Source: an uncultured Bacteroidota bacterium
GTDB taxonomy: Bacteria > Bacteroidota > Bacteroidia > Chitinophagales > Chitinophagaceae
Direction of reading: 5' to 3'
DNA: 64,000 nt
Assembly: GCA_903837525.1 (NCBI GenBank)
Contig: CAILUU010000014.1
Coordinates: forward strand, 35,654 to 99,653
The notes beneath the pieces were generated by a model that worked only from the letters and a program-made list of their open reading frames with translations, did no database searches and was not told where the DNA came from. Positions within the stretch are counted from its first letter, which is position 1, and each line of letters begins with the position of its first letter. This document shows positions 14,638 through 23,207 of the stretch, piece by piece. The position numbers and the translations under genes are program-made.

Positions 14638-15561
14638 TTACACCAAATCAATATCAAAGTTTACCAATTGTACAAACTCACTTAATCTAGCATCAATATC
14701 AGCCTTGGTAATTTCTTTCATACGCTGTGGTCCAAATTTTTCTACACAAAAACTTGCCATGGCACTACCTACAATTATAGCGGTTTTCATATTTTCAAAA
14801 CTAATGTCTTTTGTTTTAGCAATATGCCCAATAAAGCCACCGGCAAAGGTATCACCAGCACCTGTTGGGTCAAAAACTTCCTCTAACGGTAAGGCTGGTG
14901 CAAAAAACACATCGTTTTCGTGAAATAATAAGGCACCATGCTCTCCCTTTTTTATAATTAAAAAATTAGGCCCCATTGCCATAATTACTTTAGCAGCTTT
15001 TACTAAAGAGTACTCTCCGCTAAGCTGCCTGGCTTCGCCATCGTTTACCATTAATACATCTACTTTTTTAAGTACTTCTTTTAAATCGTCTAGGGCTATT
15101 TCCATCCAAAAATTCATAGTATCCATTACTATTAATTTTGGTCGTTTTTTTAATTGATTAATTACACTTAATTGCAACTTAGGCATTAAATTACCTAGCA
15201 TTAAAAACTCGGCGCCTTGGTAACTATCGGGTACTATAGGGTTAAAATCTTCTAACACATTTAAGTCGGTAATTAAGGTGTCTCTAGAGTTCATATCATT
15301 ATGATATTTACCACTCCAAAAAAACGATTTTTTATCGGGTACAATTTCAACTCCATCTAATTGTACACCACGTTTTTTTAGTTCGTCCATTTCTTCTTGC
15401 GGAAAATCGTAACCAACAATTGAAATTTGTTGCACAGGTTGTACAAAATTACTTGCTGCATAAGCCACATAGGTAGCACTACCGCCTACAATTTTATCTA
15501 CTTTGCCAAAAGGGGTTTCAATAGCATCAAAAGCCATTGTGCCTACTGTAATTAAACTCAT
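14638..15561 (-). CDS. PfkB family carbohydrate/nucleoside kinase
   Basis: A 307-residue kinase of the ribokinase fold. It has the N-terminal glycine pair in IVGGSATYVAYAASNF, the lid region, and the C-terminal PfkB signature DPTGAGDTFAGGFIGH with the catalytic Asp and anion hole. Homologues in Bacteroidota are annotated as sugar or adenosine kinases; the substrate cannot be read from sequence. The gene is followed by two short palindromes and has its own upstream spacer of 119 bases before rnhB. Confidence 0.9.
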   Translation of the reverse strand: MSLITVGTMAFDAIETPFGKVDKIVGGSATYVAYAASNFVQPVQQISIVGYDFPQEEMDELKKRGVQLDGVEIVPDKKSFFWSGKYHNDMNSRDTLITDLNVLEDFNPIVPDSYQGAEFLMLGNLMPKLQLSVINQLKKRPKLIVMDTMNFWMEIALDDLKEVLKKVDVLMVNDGEARQLSGEYSLVKAAKVIMAMGPNFLIIKKGEHGALLFHENDVFFAPALPLEEVFDPTGAGDTFAGGFIGHIAKTKDISFENMKTAIIVGSAMASFCVEKFGPQRMKEITKADIDARLSEFVQLVNFDIDLV

Positions 15562-15680
15562 TTTTAGTTGTGTTGAATAATTAATAATTGGGCAAAAGTA
15601 AGATGATTGAGTGTAATTTTACTCTCCGAAAAAGCTAATAACGCAACTATTATTGATGAAGAGTTTGTGCGAATTACTAT

Positions 15681-16280
15681 TTATGTGAAAATACTTAATT
15701 GATTAGGCAAAATATTAAAACTTTTGCGGTGGTAGGTACACAAGCCAAACTCTTCAATGGCTATGCGGTGCTTTAAGGTTCCATACCCTTTATTGTTTAG
15801 CCAGTCGTAGTGCGGAAATTGCTGATGTAGTTTTTTCATTTCTTCATCTCTATAGGTTTTGGCTAAAATACTGGCGGCAGCAATGCTGGCGTATTTACCA
15901 TCGCCTTTAACAATACACTGATGTGTAATTTTAGCATGGGGTTTAAATCGGTTACCATCAATCAGCAATAAATTGGGTTTAATTTTTAAGGCTGCTACAC
16001 ATAAGTGCATGGCTTTGTAGGTAGCTTGTAAAATATTTATCTTATCTATTTCAATATGATTTACGGCTTGTACAGCGTAACAAATACTTTCTTTTTCTAT
16101 AATGGGGCGTAAAATATTTCTTTCTTTTTCCTTTAGTTGCTTACTATCGTTTAATAAGGGATGAAAAAAATCGATTGGTAAAATAACGGCTGCTGCAAAA
16201 ACAGAGCCTGCATAACATCCCCTTCCAGCTTCATCTATACCGGCTTCAATGCTGTTTTTTTTGTAAAAAGATTGTAACAA
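15681..16280 (-). CDS. rnhB: Ribonuclease HII
   Basis: A 199-residue enzyme that removes ribonucleotides and RNA primers from RNA-DNA hybrids. The active-site motif GIDEAGRGCYAGSV starts at residue 14, with catalytic D16 and E17. A third acidic residue is in LLLIDGNRF and a fourth in the C-terminal YASIAAASILAKTYRDEEM region. The closing KGYGTLKHRIAIEEFGLC is typical. Divergent from ctaA. Confidence 0.95.
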   Translation of the reverse strand: MLQSFYKKNSIEAGIDEAGRGCYAGSVFAAAVILPIDFFHPLLNDSKQLKEKERNILRPIIEKESICYAVQAVNHIEIDKINILQATYKAMHLCVAALKIKPNLLLIDGNRFKPHAKITHQCIVKGDGKYASIAAASILAKTYRDEEMKKLHQQFPHYDWLNNKGYGTLKHRIAIEEFGLCTYHRKSFNILPNQLSIFT

Positions 16281-16351
16281 TTAGTAGCTTTTAAGTTAAA
16301 CACAAAAGCATATTAGTTTTTTCCTATGTGCCTATGTGTTTCAAATCGTAA

Positions 16352-16359
16352 TACCTTTG
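16352..16359 (+). promoter_or_regulatory. -7 promoter box just before ctaA
   Basis: TACCTTTG at 16352-16359 fits the Bacteroidota -7 consensus and ends only 6 bases before the ATG at 16366. The transcript would then be leaderless or nearly so. It rules out an upstream start at 16336. A clear -33 TTTG was not seen. Confidence 0.45.
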
Positions 16360-16365
16360 CAAAAT

Positions 16366-17385
16366 ATGCAAACTTCTTCTTTTTTACGCTTTAGTAAATG
16401 GGTTTTAGTACTGGTTTTTTTAGTAATAGCTGCAGGTGCAGTTGTACGTAGTACACAAAGTGGTATGGGTTGCCCCGATTGGCCAAAATGTTTTGGACAA
16501 TACATTCCACCAACTAAAATGGAGCAAGTGTTTTTTAGTGCAAATATAAACTACCCTAAAGGTCAGTTTATACGTTATAACGATAGCCTATGGTTTGCCG
16601 CTACCACTTTTACTAGTAAAGAAAACTTTGATAGAACAAATTGGCAACATTACAACAAACATGGGTATACTAAAATAGTTATTTACCAAACCTGGATTGA
16701 ATATATAAATAGATTGTTAGGGGCATTGTTAGGTATTTTTTTACTTATACAATTACTATGGAGTTTAAAATTTTGGAGCACCAATAAAAAAATTAGTGGG
16801 CTTTGTTTTGCAAACGTATTGCTTACTGGTTTTCAGGCATGGTTGGGTAAAACGGTTGTAGATACAAATTTAGCTGGTGTAAAAATTACGACTCATTTAC
16901 TGGTAGCCTTGTTAATTGCGGTAATTGCCTTAACGGTTATTTATATAGTAAAACAAACTAAAAAAGTGCCAACTAAAAAACTGTATTGGTTAACTTTAGT
17001 AGGGCTGCTATTACTAACCCTACAAATTATTTTGGGTACACAAGTACGAGAGCAAATTGATGAAATTAGTAAAACACTTGCTTATGGGGGTAGAGATAGG
17101 TGGGTTGATAAATTAGATTATGTTTTTTTAATTCACCGTTCATTTTCGTTACTAGTAGCCGCTATTTTTTTATATGTGGTATATGGGTTTAAAAAAATTG
17201 GGGTAAAACTATTTAGCAATACCTTAATTGTTGTTTGCCTTTTTGCGGAAATTATATTAGGTATAGTAATGGCCTATTTTGATATGCCTGCAATTGCACA
17301 ACCACTCCATTTGTTATTTAGCTCCGTACTTTTTGTAGCGGCTTTTTATAGTTGGTTAAATACAGGGCTAAATAAATCAACATAA
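16366..17385 (+). CDS. ctaA: Haem A synthase (COX15/CtaA family)
   Basis: A 339-residue, eight-helix inner-membrane enzyme that oxidises haem O to haem A for cytochrome oxidase. A Cys pair (C36 in GMGCPDWP and C42 in KCFGQ) lies in the first outer loop. Family E112 is present in WIEYINR, but the usual haem-ligand His after it is Asn115. The other three ligands are kept: H177 (THLL), H257 (IHRSF) and H315 (PLHLL). An extra loop of about 50 residues follows the first Cys pair. The start at 16366 is chosen because the promoter box overlaps the upstream candidate. Variants with Asn here may be common in the phylum. Confidence 0.9.
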   Translation: MQTSSFLRFSKWVLVLVFLVIAAGAVVRSTQSGMGCPDWPKCFGQYIPPTKMEQVFFSANINYPKGQFIRYNDSLWFAATTFTSKENFDRTNWQHYNKHGYTKIVIYQTWIEYINRLLGALLGIFLLIQLLWSLKFWSTNKKISGLCFANVLLTGFQAWLGKTVVDTNLAGVKITTHLLVALLIAVIALTVIYIVKQTKKVPTKKLYWLTLVGLLLLTLQIILGTQVREQIDEISKTLAYGGRDRWVDKLDYVFLIHRSFSLLVAAIFLYVVYGFKKIGVKLFSNTLIVVCLFAEIILGIVMAYFDMPAIAQPLHLLFSSVLFVAAFYSWLNTGLNKST

Positions 17386-17416
17386 GCCACCTTGTTTTGG
17401 CATACATTTTTTGTAG

Positions 17417-17800
17417 TTTTATACAAAATGCGTTACGCGGCAATTTTTTAATGGGTTTTTAATTATTCAATTACTAGATAGACCAAAAGATAATTGGTAT
17501 CATCCTTTTGAAAATACAGATATTTTCGATGGGTTAATTAAGCTAGGAACAATGTTACAACATAATTGGTTTAAGCTATAAGATTATAGTATTACACGAT
17601 AGTATAGTTATTTACATAAGCAATTAGACTCTTCTTTAAAACAACTTACACTACTTTATATATCCGAAAAAGAAGATAAAAGTACAGCATTAAATTTTCA
17701 TTTAACTGCCCGAGAAAAAAGAGATATTAAGTCTTCGTTTTACAATACCTTCAATCAACAATGTTTACAAAAAATTAAAGTTGGGCTCGGTGTTAAGTAA
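17417..17800 (+). pseudogene. Decayed gene of unknown family
   Basis: One frame stays protein-like for about 128 codons but is broken by TAA and TAG codons in the middle (after NWFKL and after DYSITR). Readable parts are DRPKDNWYHPFENTDIFDGL, LGTMLQHNWFKL, LHKQLDSSLKQLTLLYIS and LTAREKRDIKSSFYNTFNQQ, ending GLGVK then TAA at 17798-17800. No start codon is left. The steady frame and amphipathic helices suggest a real former gene. I do not recognise the family. Confidence 0.55.
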
Positions 17801-17802
17801 GT

Positions 17803-18702
17803 TTAGTCTACCAACAACCTAATTGCTTTAGGGATAATTTCAATATCAAAATTAGTTGTTGTTTCTGCAGGGTCGCCATCAATATGTAAGGGTGCTAAGC
17901 CAGGGTTTTGTATAGTTAGTTTTGCTGTTTGAAAGTAACCTACATGGGTACGATGATATTTTTTATCTTCATAAGGGCGTACTTCTCCAACCTTAAGTTG
18001 TTTTAAAACTGCCCATAACATTCTGGCTTTACTCATTTTATTTACGATAATAATATCTAACAAACCATCTTGCAAACTAGCTTTAGGAGCAATAGTAAAA
18101 TTATTGCCAAACTGATTACTATTGGCAATGCTAATAAAAAAAGCAGCTGTTTTAATACGGCTGTCATCTACCATCAAAGTAAATTCGTAGGGCTTAGCAA
18201 CAATAAAATTTTTTATTGATTGTTTAATATAAGTAGATAGCCCTCTATTTTTTTGTTTTGCAAAATCATGTGCTACTTGTGCATCAAAACCTAACCCACA
18301 AAGCATGCAGCTAAATTTTTCATTAATATAAAAGCAATCTATTAATGCTGTTCTCCCCTTAAAAATAATAGCTAAAGCCTTATTGGCATTTTTACTAATT
18401 TTTGCTGCTAAGGCTAAACCATTACCACTGCCCATTGGAATAATGCCAATGTTTACAGTAACGTTTAATAAAGCTTTCCCAATTTGATTAACCGTACCAT
18501 CTCCACCACACACAATTATATCTGTTATATTTTCAGCCTTTATTTTTTCAATTAAATAATCATAATTACCAGTAGCATTGGTAGGTAAAATTTCGAAAGG
18601 AATTTGTTGAGCAGTTGTTTTTTCTTTAATTAAAGTAGTTAAAGCTTCTTTGCCTTTAGTGCCCGATATTGGGTTTATAAAATAAATAAAACGACGCTGC
18701 AT
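17803..18702 (-). CDS. Diacylglycerol/lipid kinase family protein (YegS-like)
   Basis: From the ATG at 18702 the protein has 299 residues; the longer frame would overlap fabH and adds a non-conserved leader. It starts with FIYFINPISGTKG, has the catalytic GGDGT at 66-70 and the nucleotide-binding GSGNGLA at 91-97, and ends with the beta-sandwich domain (HIDGDPAETTTNFDIEI). This is the DAGKc fold of DgkB, YegS and sphingosine kinase. Its likely role is lipid phosphorylation at the membrane. It follows fabH on the same strand with a 50-base gap, so a lipid operon is plausible. Confidence 0.9.
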   Translation of the reverse strand: MQRRFIYFINPISGTKGKEALTTLIKEKTTAQQIPFEILPTNATGNYDYLIEKIKAENITDIIVCGGDGTVNQIGKALLNVTVNIGIIPMGSGNGLALAAKISKNANKALAIIFKGRTALIDCFYINEKFSCMLCGLGFDAQVAHDFAKQKNRGLSTYIKQSIKNFIVAKPYEFTLMVDDSRIKTAAFFISIANSNQFGNNFTIAPKASLQDGLLDIIIVNKMSKARMLWAVLKQLKVGEVRPYEDKKYHRTHVGYFQTAKLTIQNPGLAPLHIDGDPAETTTNFDIEIIPKAIRLLVD

Positions 18703-18752
18703 GGTGCAAAGTTGAGGGAAACCGCTTGTATTTAAATAAGTAACAAATAAAT

Positions 18753-19802
18753 TTACCAACGTAATAACGCACTTGCCCATGTAAAGCCACTGCCAAATGC
18801 TGCAAGGCAAACTAAATCGCCTTCCTTTATTTTACCTTTTTCCCAAGCCTCGCACAAGGCAATAGGTACACTTGCTGCTGTTGTGTTGCCGTAATGTTGT
18901 ATGTTATTATAAACTTGCTCATCGGTTAATTGTAATTTTTGTTGTACAAATTGTGCAATGCGTAAGTTAGCTTGGTGGGGTATTAGTAAATTAATATCTT
19001 TTGTAGCTAAACCATTTGCTGTTAATGATTCTACAATTACCTCCGGAAATTTTACAACCGCTTTTTTAAATACAGAGGGGCCATCCATGTTTGGAAAATT
19101 TTGTGCATCATCAATCATAGCATGGCTCATAAACATTTGCCCCATTTCGGCGTCATCAAAATTAGCTACCTTATCTTCCATCCAATAATTAGCATGGGTA
19201 CCGGGGTTGTACATAGCTAAAATTTCGGCACTATTACCATCACTATGTAAATGAGTACTTAAAATCCCTTTTCCTATATCTGTTGTAGGTTGTAGAACTA
19301 CAGCACCAGCACCATCTCCAAATATTACCGAAATATTTCTACCTCTTGTAGTAAAGTCTAACCCAAACGAATGTTTTTCTGACCCAATAACCAATATATT
19401 TTTATACATGCCTGTTTTAATAAATTGATCGGCTACCGATAATGCATATACAAAACCGCTACATTGGTTACGAATATCTAAGGCCCCAATTTCTTTCATC
19501 TTCATAGCTCGTTGAACTAAAACTCCACAGCCGGGGAAATAATAGTCTGGCGATAGGGTTGCAAAAATTATAAAATCAATATCCTGTGCAGTTGTTCTGG
19601 CTCGTTCTATAGCAATTTTTGCTGCTTCTACCGCCATAGTTGTGGTTGTTTCTTCAGTTCTGTGGGCATATCTACGTTCTTTTATACCCGTACGTTCTTG
19701 TATCCATTCATCGCTGGTATCCATATACTTTTTTAAATCTTCATTGGTAAAAACGTTGGCAGGCACATACATACCTACCCCTGCAATTTTGCTAGCTGGC
19801 AT
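18753..19802 (-). CDS. fabH: 3-oxoacyl-ACP synthase III
   Basis: A 349-residue thiolase-fold enzyme that starts fatty-acid synthesis by joining acyl-CoA to malonyl-ACP. The catalytic triad is visible: C114 in RNQCSGFVYAL, His in LIPHQANLRI and Asn in HYGNTTAASVP. The N-terminal GMYVPANVFTNEDL and TGIKERR are typical of FabH. The C-terminal GSGFTWASALLRW closes the fold. Branched-chain versus straight-chain primer choice cannot be told from sequence. It sits just upstream of the lipid-kinase gene. Confidence 0.93.
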   Translation of the reverse strand: MPASKIAGVGMYVPANVFTNEDLKKYMDTSDEWIQERTGIKERRYAHRTEETTTTMAVEAAKIAIERARTTAQDIDFIIFATLSPDYYFPGCGVLVQRAMKMKEIGALDIRNQCSGFVYALSVADQFIKTGMYKNILVIGSEKHSFGLDFTTRGRNISVIFGDGAGAVVLQPTTDIGKGILSTHLHSDGNSAEILAMYNPGTHANYWMEDKVANFDDAEMGQMFMSHAMIDDAQNFPNMDGPSVFKKAVVKFPEVIVESLTANGLATKDINLLIPHQANLRIAQFVQQKLQLTDEQVYNNIQHYGNTTAASVPIALCEAWEKGKIKEGDLVCLAAFGSGFTWASALLRW

Positions 19803-20076
19803 ACAATCATTAATTTTTAGGTAAGCAAATTACAAAAATGAAATGTAATTGCAACAATTTCAAATGCAACTATATGGGGAGTGGTCAATAGTTATTGGAA
19901 AGCATATTAAAGGAAGTAAATTATTGCAGAATTATACATTTTTACCAAGTAAAAGAATCTACCAAATTTTGAAACTTATTAAATGATAAAACCTTATCTT
20001 TTTGTTTAAATAAAATTGAATAAACGCTTTAAACATTACACAAAATAAAAGTACTTAATAATTTCATAAAATATTT
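19803..20076. other. Gene-free spacer before the rhodopsin gene
   Basis: This stretch between the divergent fabH and rhodopsin genes is very AT-rich and holds no credible ORF, tRNA or clear hairpin. The rhodopsin promoter lies at its right end. A regulator-binding site for light control may be hidden here, but I see no distinct palindrome. Confidence 0.5.
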
Positions 20077-20108
20077 ATTGTAATTTAAACCAACCTTCCA
20101 TACATTTG
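20077..20108 (+). promoter_or_regulatory. Promoter of the proteorhodopsin gene
   Basis: ATTG at 20077-20080, a 20-nt spacer and TACATTTG at 20101-20108 closely match the TTTG / TAnnTTTG promoter of Bacteroidota. Transcription would begin near 20114, leaving an AT-rich leader of about 35 nt without a Shine-Dalgarno sequence, which is normal in the phylum. Confidence 0.75.
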
Positions 20109-20148
20109 TTTTTCAACTTTTATATTATTTAATTAAAAAAAACTAACT

Positions 20149-20889
20149 ATGTTTAAAACTTTTTTGCAAGTACTTGCAATTCTACCCACCAACTATGTTG
20201 CCTTTACATTTTTTGTAGGCACTATGGCAATGATGGCCGCTTGTGTTTTTTTCTTCTTTGAAATGTCAAATGTTGACAAAAAATGGAGAACATCAATACT
20301 TGTTTCTGGCTTAATTACGTTTATTGCCGCTGTTCACTACTATTATATGCGAGGCTACAATTTAGAAACTGGAGAATCACCAATATTCTTCCGTTATGTT
20401 GACTGGATTTTAACTGTTCCGTTGATGTGTGTTGAGTTTTATTTAATCACTAAAAAAGCAGGTGCAAAAATTGCATTATTGTGGCAATTAATTTTTGCTT
20501 CTGTAGTAATGCTTGTAACAGGTTACATTGGTGAGGCTGTTTATGGTAAAGAAACTCAAAGCTGGATATGGGGTTTAATTAGCGGTATTGCTTATTTCTA
20601 TATAGTGTACTTAGTATGGTTTGGCGAAGTAGCAAATCTTGCTCGTAACGCTGGCCCTGCTGTACAAAAAGCAGTAAAAACACTTGGATGGTTTGTACTA
20701 GTTGGTTGGGCTATTTATCCAATTGGATATATTGCTGGTACAGAAGGTGGATTATTTGGAATGAAAGTATTCCAAGGTTTATCAATGGATATTGTATATA
20801 ACATTGGCGATGCCATTAATAAAATTGGTTTTGGTTTAGTGATATATGCTTTGGCGCAATCAGATAAGGGTAGCACACAAAGTGCATAA
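20149..20889 (+). CDS. Proteorhodopsin, light-driven outward proton pump
   Basis: A 246-residue seven-helix protein. Helix C reads RYVDWILTVPLMCVEF: R82, proton acceptor D85, T89 and proton donor E96, the DTE motif of proteorhodopsin pumps. The counter-ion partner H63 is in AAVHYYY. The retinal Schiff-base lysine is K225 in GDAINKIGFG. Met93 at the spectral-tuning site predicts green absorption. On helix E, G142 aligns without gaps to Trp138 of bacteriorhodopsin and to the Gly that opens the carotenoid-antenna window in xanthorhodopsin. The gene has its own promoter and terminator, and the gene after it supplies retinal. Confidence 0.97.
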   Translation: MFKTFLQVLAILPTNYVAFTFFVGTMAMMAACVFFFFEMSNVDKKWRTSILVSGLITFIAAVHYYYMRGYNLETGESPIFFRYVDWILTVPLMCVEFYLITKKAGAKIALLWQLIFASVVMLVTGYIGEAVYGKETQSWIWGLISGIAYFYIVYLVWFGEVANLARNAGPAVQKAVKTLGWFVLVGWAIYPIGYIAGTEGGLFGMKVFQGLSMDIVYNIGDAINKIGFGLVIYALAQSDKGSTQSA

Positions 20890-20900
20890 TTTATAATTAA

Positions 20901-20933
20901 AAGGTGTGATAAAATTTATCACACCTTTTTTTT
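20901..20933 (+). terminator. Terminator after the rhodopsin gene
   Basis: AAGGTGTGATAA pairs with TTATCACACCTT around a tiny A/T loop, followed by a run of eight T from 20926. It is a strong Rho-independent terminator 11 bases after the stop codon and separates the highly needed opsin transcript from the retinal enzyme gene. Confidence 0.9.
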
Positions 20934-21001
20934 GACCGTTTAAATCTAGTTAAACGGAATTCTTAAACTTCAGTATTCTTTTAATATCCTTTTCATCTGC
21001 T

Positions 21002-23008
21002 GTGCCTGAAATAGCTTTATCAAAAACATATGATTACATTTTTGCGGGCTATGGGGCGGCAGCTTCGTTACTTATACTGCAATTACATCATAAAAACTTA
21101 CTTGATAAACTTAATATTCTTATTGTAGATCCCGAAAGAAAAAATAAAAATGATAAAACATTTTGTTTTTGGGCTAATAAAGATGAAGATATTGTAAAGG
21201 ACTTAAAACATTTAATTAAGCACTCTTGGTCAAATGTCCTTATTCAGAATGCTGGAAATACTCCATTAGCACCTCTCACCTACCATCATATATCAAGTAT
21301 CGATTTATATGATGAGTTGCTAAAACTTGAAAAATCGTATAATTGGGATCGATTAATTTCCGCTGTAGATAAGGTTTCAAGTGATGAAAATGGGGCTTTT
21401 ATTATAGCAAAAGGCGAAATATTACGTGGAAAAAAAATATTCGATTCACGAACACCCATCTACGAAAAGACAAAAGCGGGAGAAACACACATTTTTCAAA
21501 GTTTTGTAGGTTGGGAAATTGAAACTAATCGATTGATCGAAAACCCTGATACTTGTCGTTTAATGGATTTTGATGTGGAGCAAAAAGGGTCCACGCAATT
21601 CATGTATGTACTTCCTTTTTCACCAACAACTGCACTCGTAGAGCTAACTCGCTTTGGTTCTGAAATATTATGTGAAACTGCAGCAGAAAAACAACTACAG
21701 GATTACATACATAAGCACTTCGGTGAATTCAAGAAGCAGGCAATAGAAATTGGATGTATTCCAATGAGCAATGCCGAAATTAGGAATGATACGCTGAAGG
21801 ATGTTGTTTTGTTAGGTGCTAGAAATTATAAAGTAAAGCCAAGTACTGGTTATGCCTTTAAAAACATGTATCATCATGCTTCTGAGTTGGTTAATTCCAT
21901 AAGTAATTTAAAAACCCCAAAAGAGCTCAATGTTGAACACGCAAAAGCACCAACAGGTCGTTTTGCTTTTTATGACTCTTTACTTTTGCATATTCTAAAA
22001 AATAAGCCGCAAAATGGAAAAATAATTTTTCAAGATTTATTAAAAGGTGTCGAAATTAATACCGTATTACGTTTTCTTGACGAAAAAACAAGCTTCTCTG
22101 AAGACCTTAAAATATTTGCTAAATTACCTTGGTCCCCATTTCTATCTGCATTATTTTATAAAATAACTCAAATGAGTTGGTTCCGTCCCTTTATTTTGAT
22201 GCTATTATGTCTACTACTTATATTTTTGGGTAAAGGAACATTTCTTCAAAGTATCATTGGTTATGGATTACTTATTACTGGGTTAATTACGGTTGGGATT
22301 CCTCACGGTGCAGTAGATCACCTTATTGAAACAGGGAAATGGGATTCAAAAAAAGCACCACGTTTTATTTTGACTTATCTATTACAAGCTGCCGCTATGG
22401 CATTTCTTTGGTATTTACTTCCTGAATTAGCAATCATTATTTTTCTTGTCTATTCCTCTTGGCATTTTGGACAAGCTGATGGAAAACAATGGGGGTTTTC
22501 ACCTGTATTATCATTTATTTGGGGTGTCTTTTTACTTTTTTACATTTTGGGGACTCACATGAAAGAAACTAATTCAATTACATCTATTATTGGTCATCTG
22601 ACATTACCAATCGCTTTTCCTTCATGGGTTATTATTCCATGGATAATTTGGTCTATCATTCGAAAGCAAGCATCATTTAGCTTAACATTAATTTGGCTCT
22701 TTTTATCAAGCCAACTTCCCCTACTTTTTGCATTTGGTATCTATTTTATCGGGCAACATAGTATCACAAGCTGGAAACACATCTCAGCACACCTAAAACT
22801 AAGCAACCGTAAAATTTGGCTGCAATCACTTCCTTTTCATACCGGGGCTTGGATAATTCTTATGTTATTCATTTATTTTTATCCAGCTTCCAAAGGCTTT
22901 AATGTTCAAGACACTAGTCAATGGGGCATTTTTTTTATTTTTATCGCATGTATTAGCTTACCGCATGTTATTTCCATGCAAAGTCTTTACACAAAAAAAT
23001 CTGATTAA
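21002..23008 (+). CDS. Fused lycopene beta-cyclase / beta-carotene 15,15'-dioxygenase (CrtY-Blh)
   Basis: A 668-residue protein made of two enzymes. Residues 8-380 are CrtY: dinucleotide-binding FAGYGAAAS at 14-22, FCFW at 54-57, and the late motif GARNYKVKPSTGYAF at 272-286. Residues about 392-668 are a Brp/Blh membrane dioxygenase with PHGAVDH at 434-440, SSWHFGQAD at 485-493, GQHSITSWKH at 584-593 and LPHV at 653-656, giving the iron-binding His set, on about eight helices. There is no stop or frameshift between the parts. The start is GTG at 21002, just before the conserved YDYIFAG; the frame is open upstream to 20951 but without ATG. It would turn lycopene to beta-carotene and cleave it to retinal. 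Related enzymes are normally separate genes. Confidence 0.93.
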   Translation: MPEIALSKTYDYIFAGYGAAASLLILQLHHKNLLDKLNILIVDPERKNKNDKTFCFWANKDEDIVKDLKHLIKHSWSNVLIQNAGNTPLAPLTYHHISSIDLYDELLKLEKSYNWDRLISAVDKVSSDENGAFIIAKGEILRGKKIFDSRTPIYEKTKAGETHIFQSFVGWEIETNRLIENPDTCRLMDFDVEQKGSTQFMYVLPFSPTTALVELTRFGSEILCETAAEKQLQDYIHKHFGEFKKQAIEIGCIPMSNAEIRNDTLKDVVLLGARNYKVKPSTGYAFKNMYHHASELVNSISNLKTPKELNVEHAKAPTGRFAFYDSLLLHILKNKPQNGKIIFQDLLKGVEINTVLRFLDEKTSFSEDLKIFAKLPWSPFLSALFYKITQMSWFRPFILMLLCLLLIFLGKGTFLQSIIGYGLLITGLITVGIPHGAVDHLIETGKWDSKKAPRFILTYLLQAAAMAFLWYLLPELAIIIFLVYSSWHFGQADGKQWGFSPVLSFIWGVFLLFYILGTHMKETNSITSIIGHLTLPIAFPSWVIIPWIIWSIIRKQASFSLTLIWLFLSSQLPLLFAFGIYFIGQHSITSWKHISAHLKLSNRKIWLQSLPFHTGAWIILMLFIYFYPASKGFNVQDTSQWGIFFIFIACISLPHVISMQSLYTKKSD

Positions 23009-23081
23009 TTTCTAGGTTCTTTATTCAAAATTTTTTTCCTTCATTTCCTTTCATATCATAGGAAATAACAGCATTGCCTTT

Positions 23082-23192
23082 TTAAAAATACACTGTTTTT
23101 GCTTTAGCATCAAAAACACTGATACTTTGAGTCTCCGGTTGATACATTCCTTCAAGTAAATGACTTAAAAAAGGGGTGCTTAATAAAAATGT
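23082..23192 (-). pseudogene. Short coding remnant downstream of crtY-blh
   Basis: On the minus strand a stretch of about 36 codons ends at a stop at 23082-23084 and reads FLLSTPFLSHLLEGMYQP then ETQSISVFDAKAKTVYF. After that stop, a continuation reading KGNAVISYDMKGNE is still protein-like. It has no start codon. It looks like the eroded end of a gene, perhaps displaced when the rhodopsin cassette arrived. The family is unknown. Confidence 0.35.
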
Positions 23193-23207
23193 ATATGTGT
23201 ATTATAA

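Noticed and set aside
18703..18810. Longer start of the lipid kinase overlapping fabH
   Set aside because: The extra 36 residues overlap the end of fabH and precede the conserved FINPISG start.
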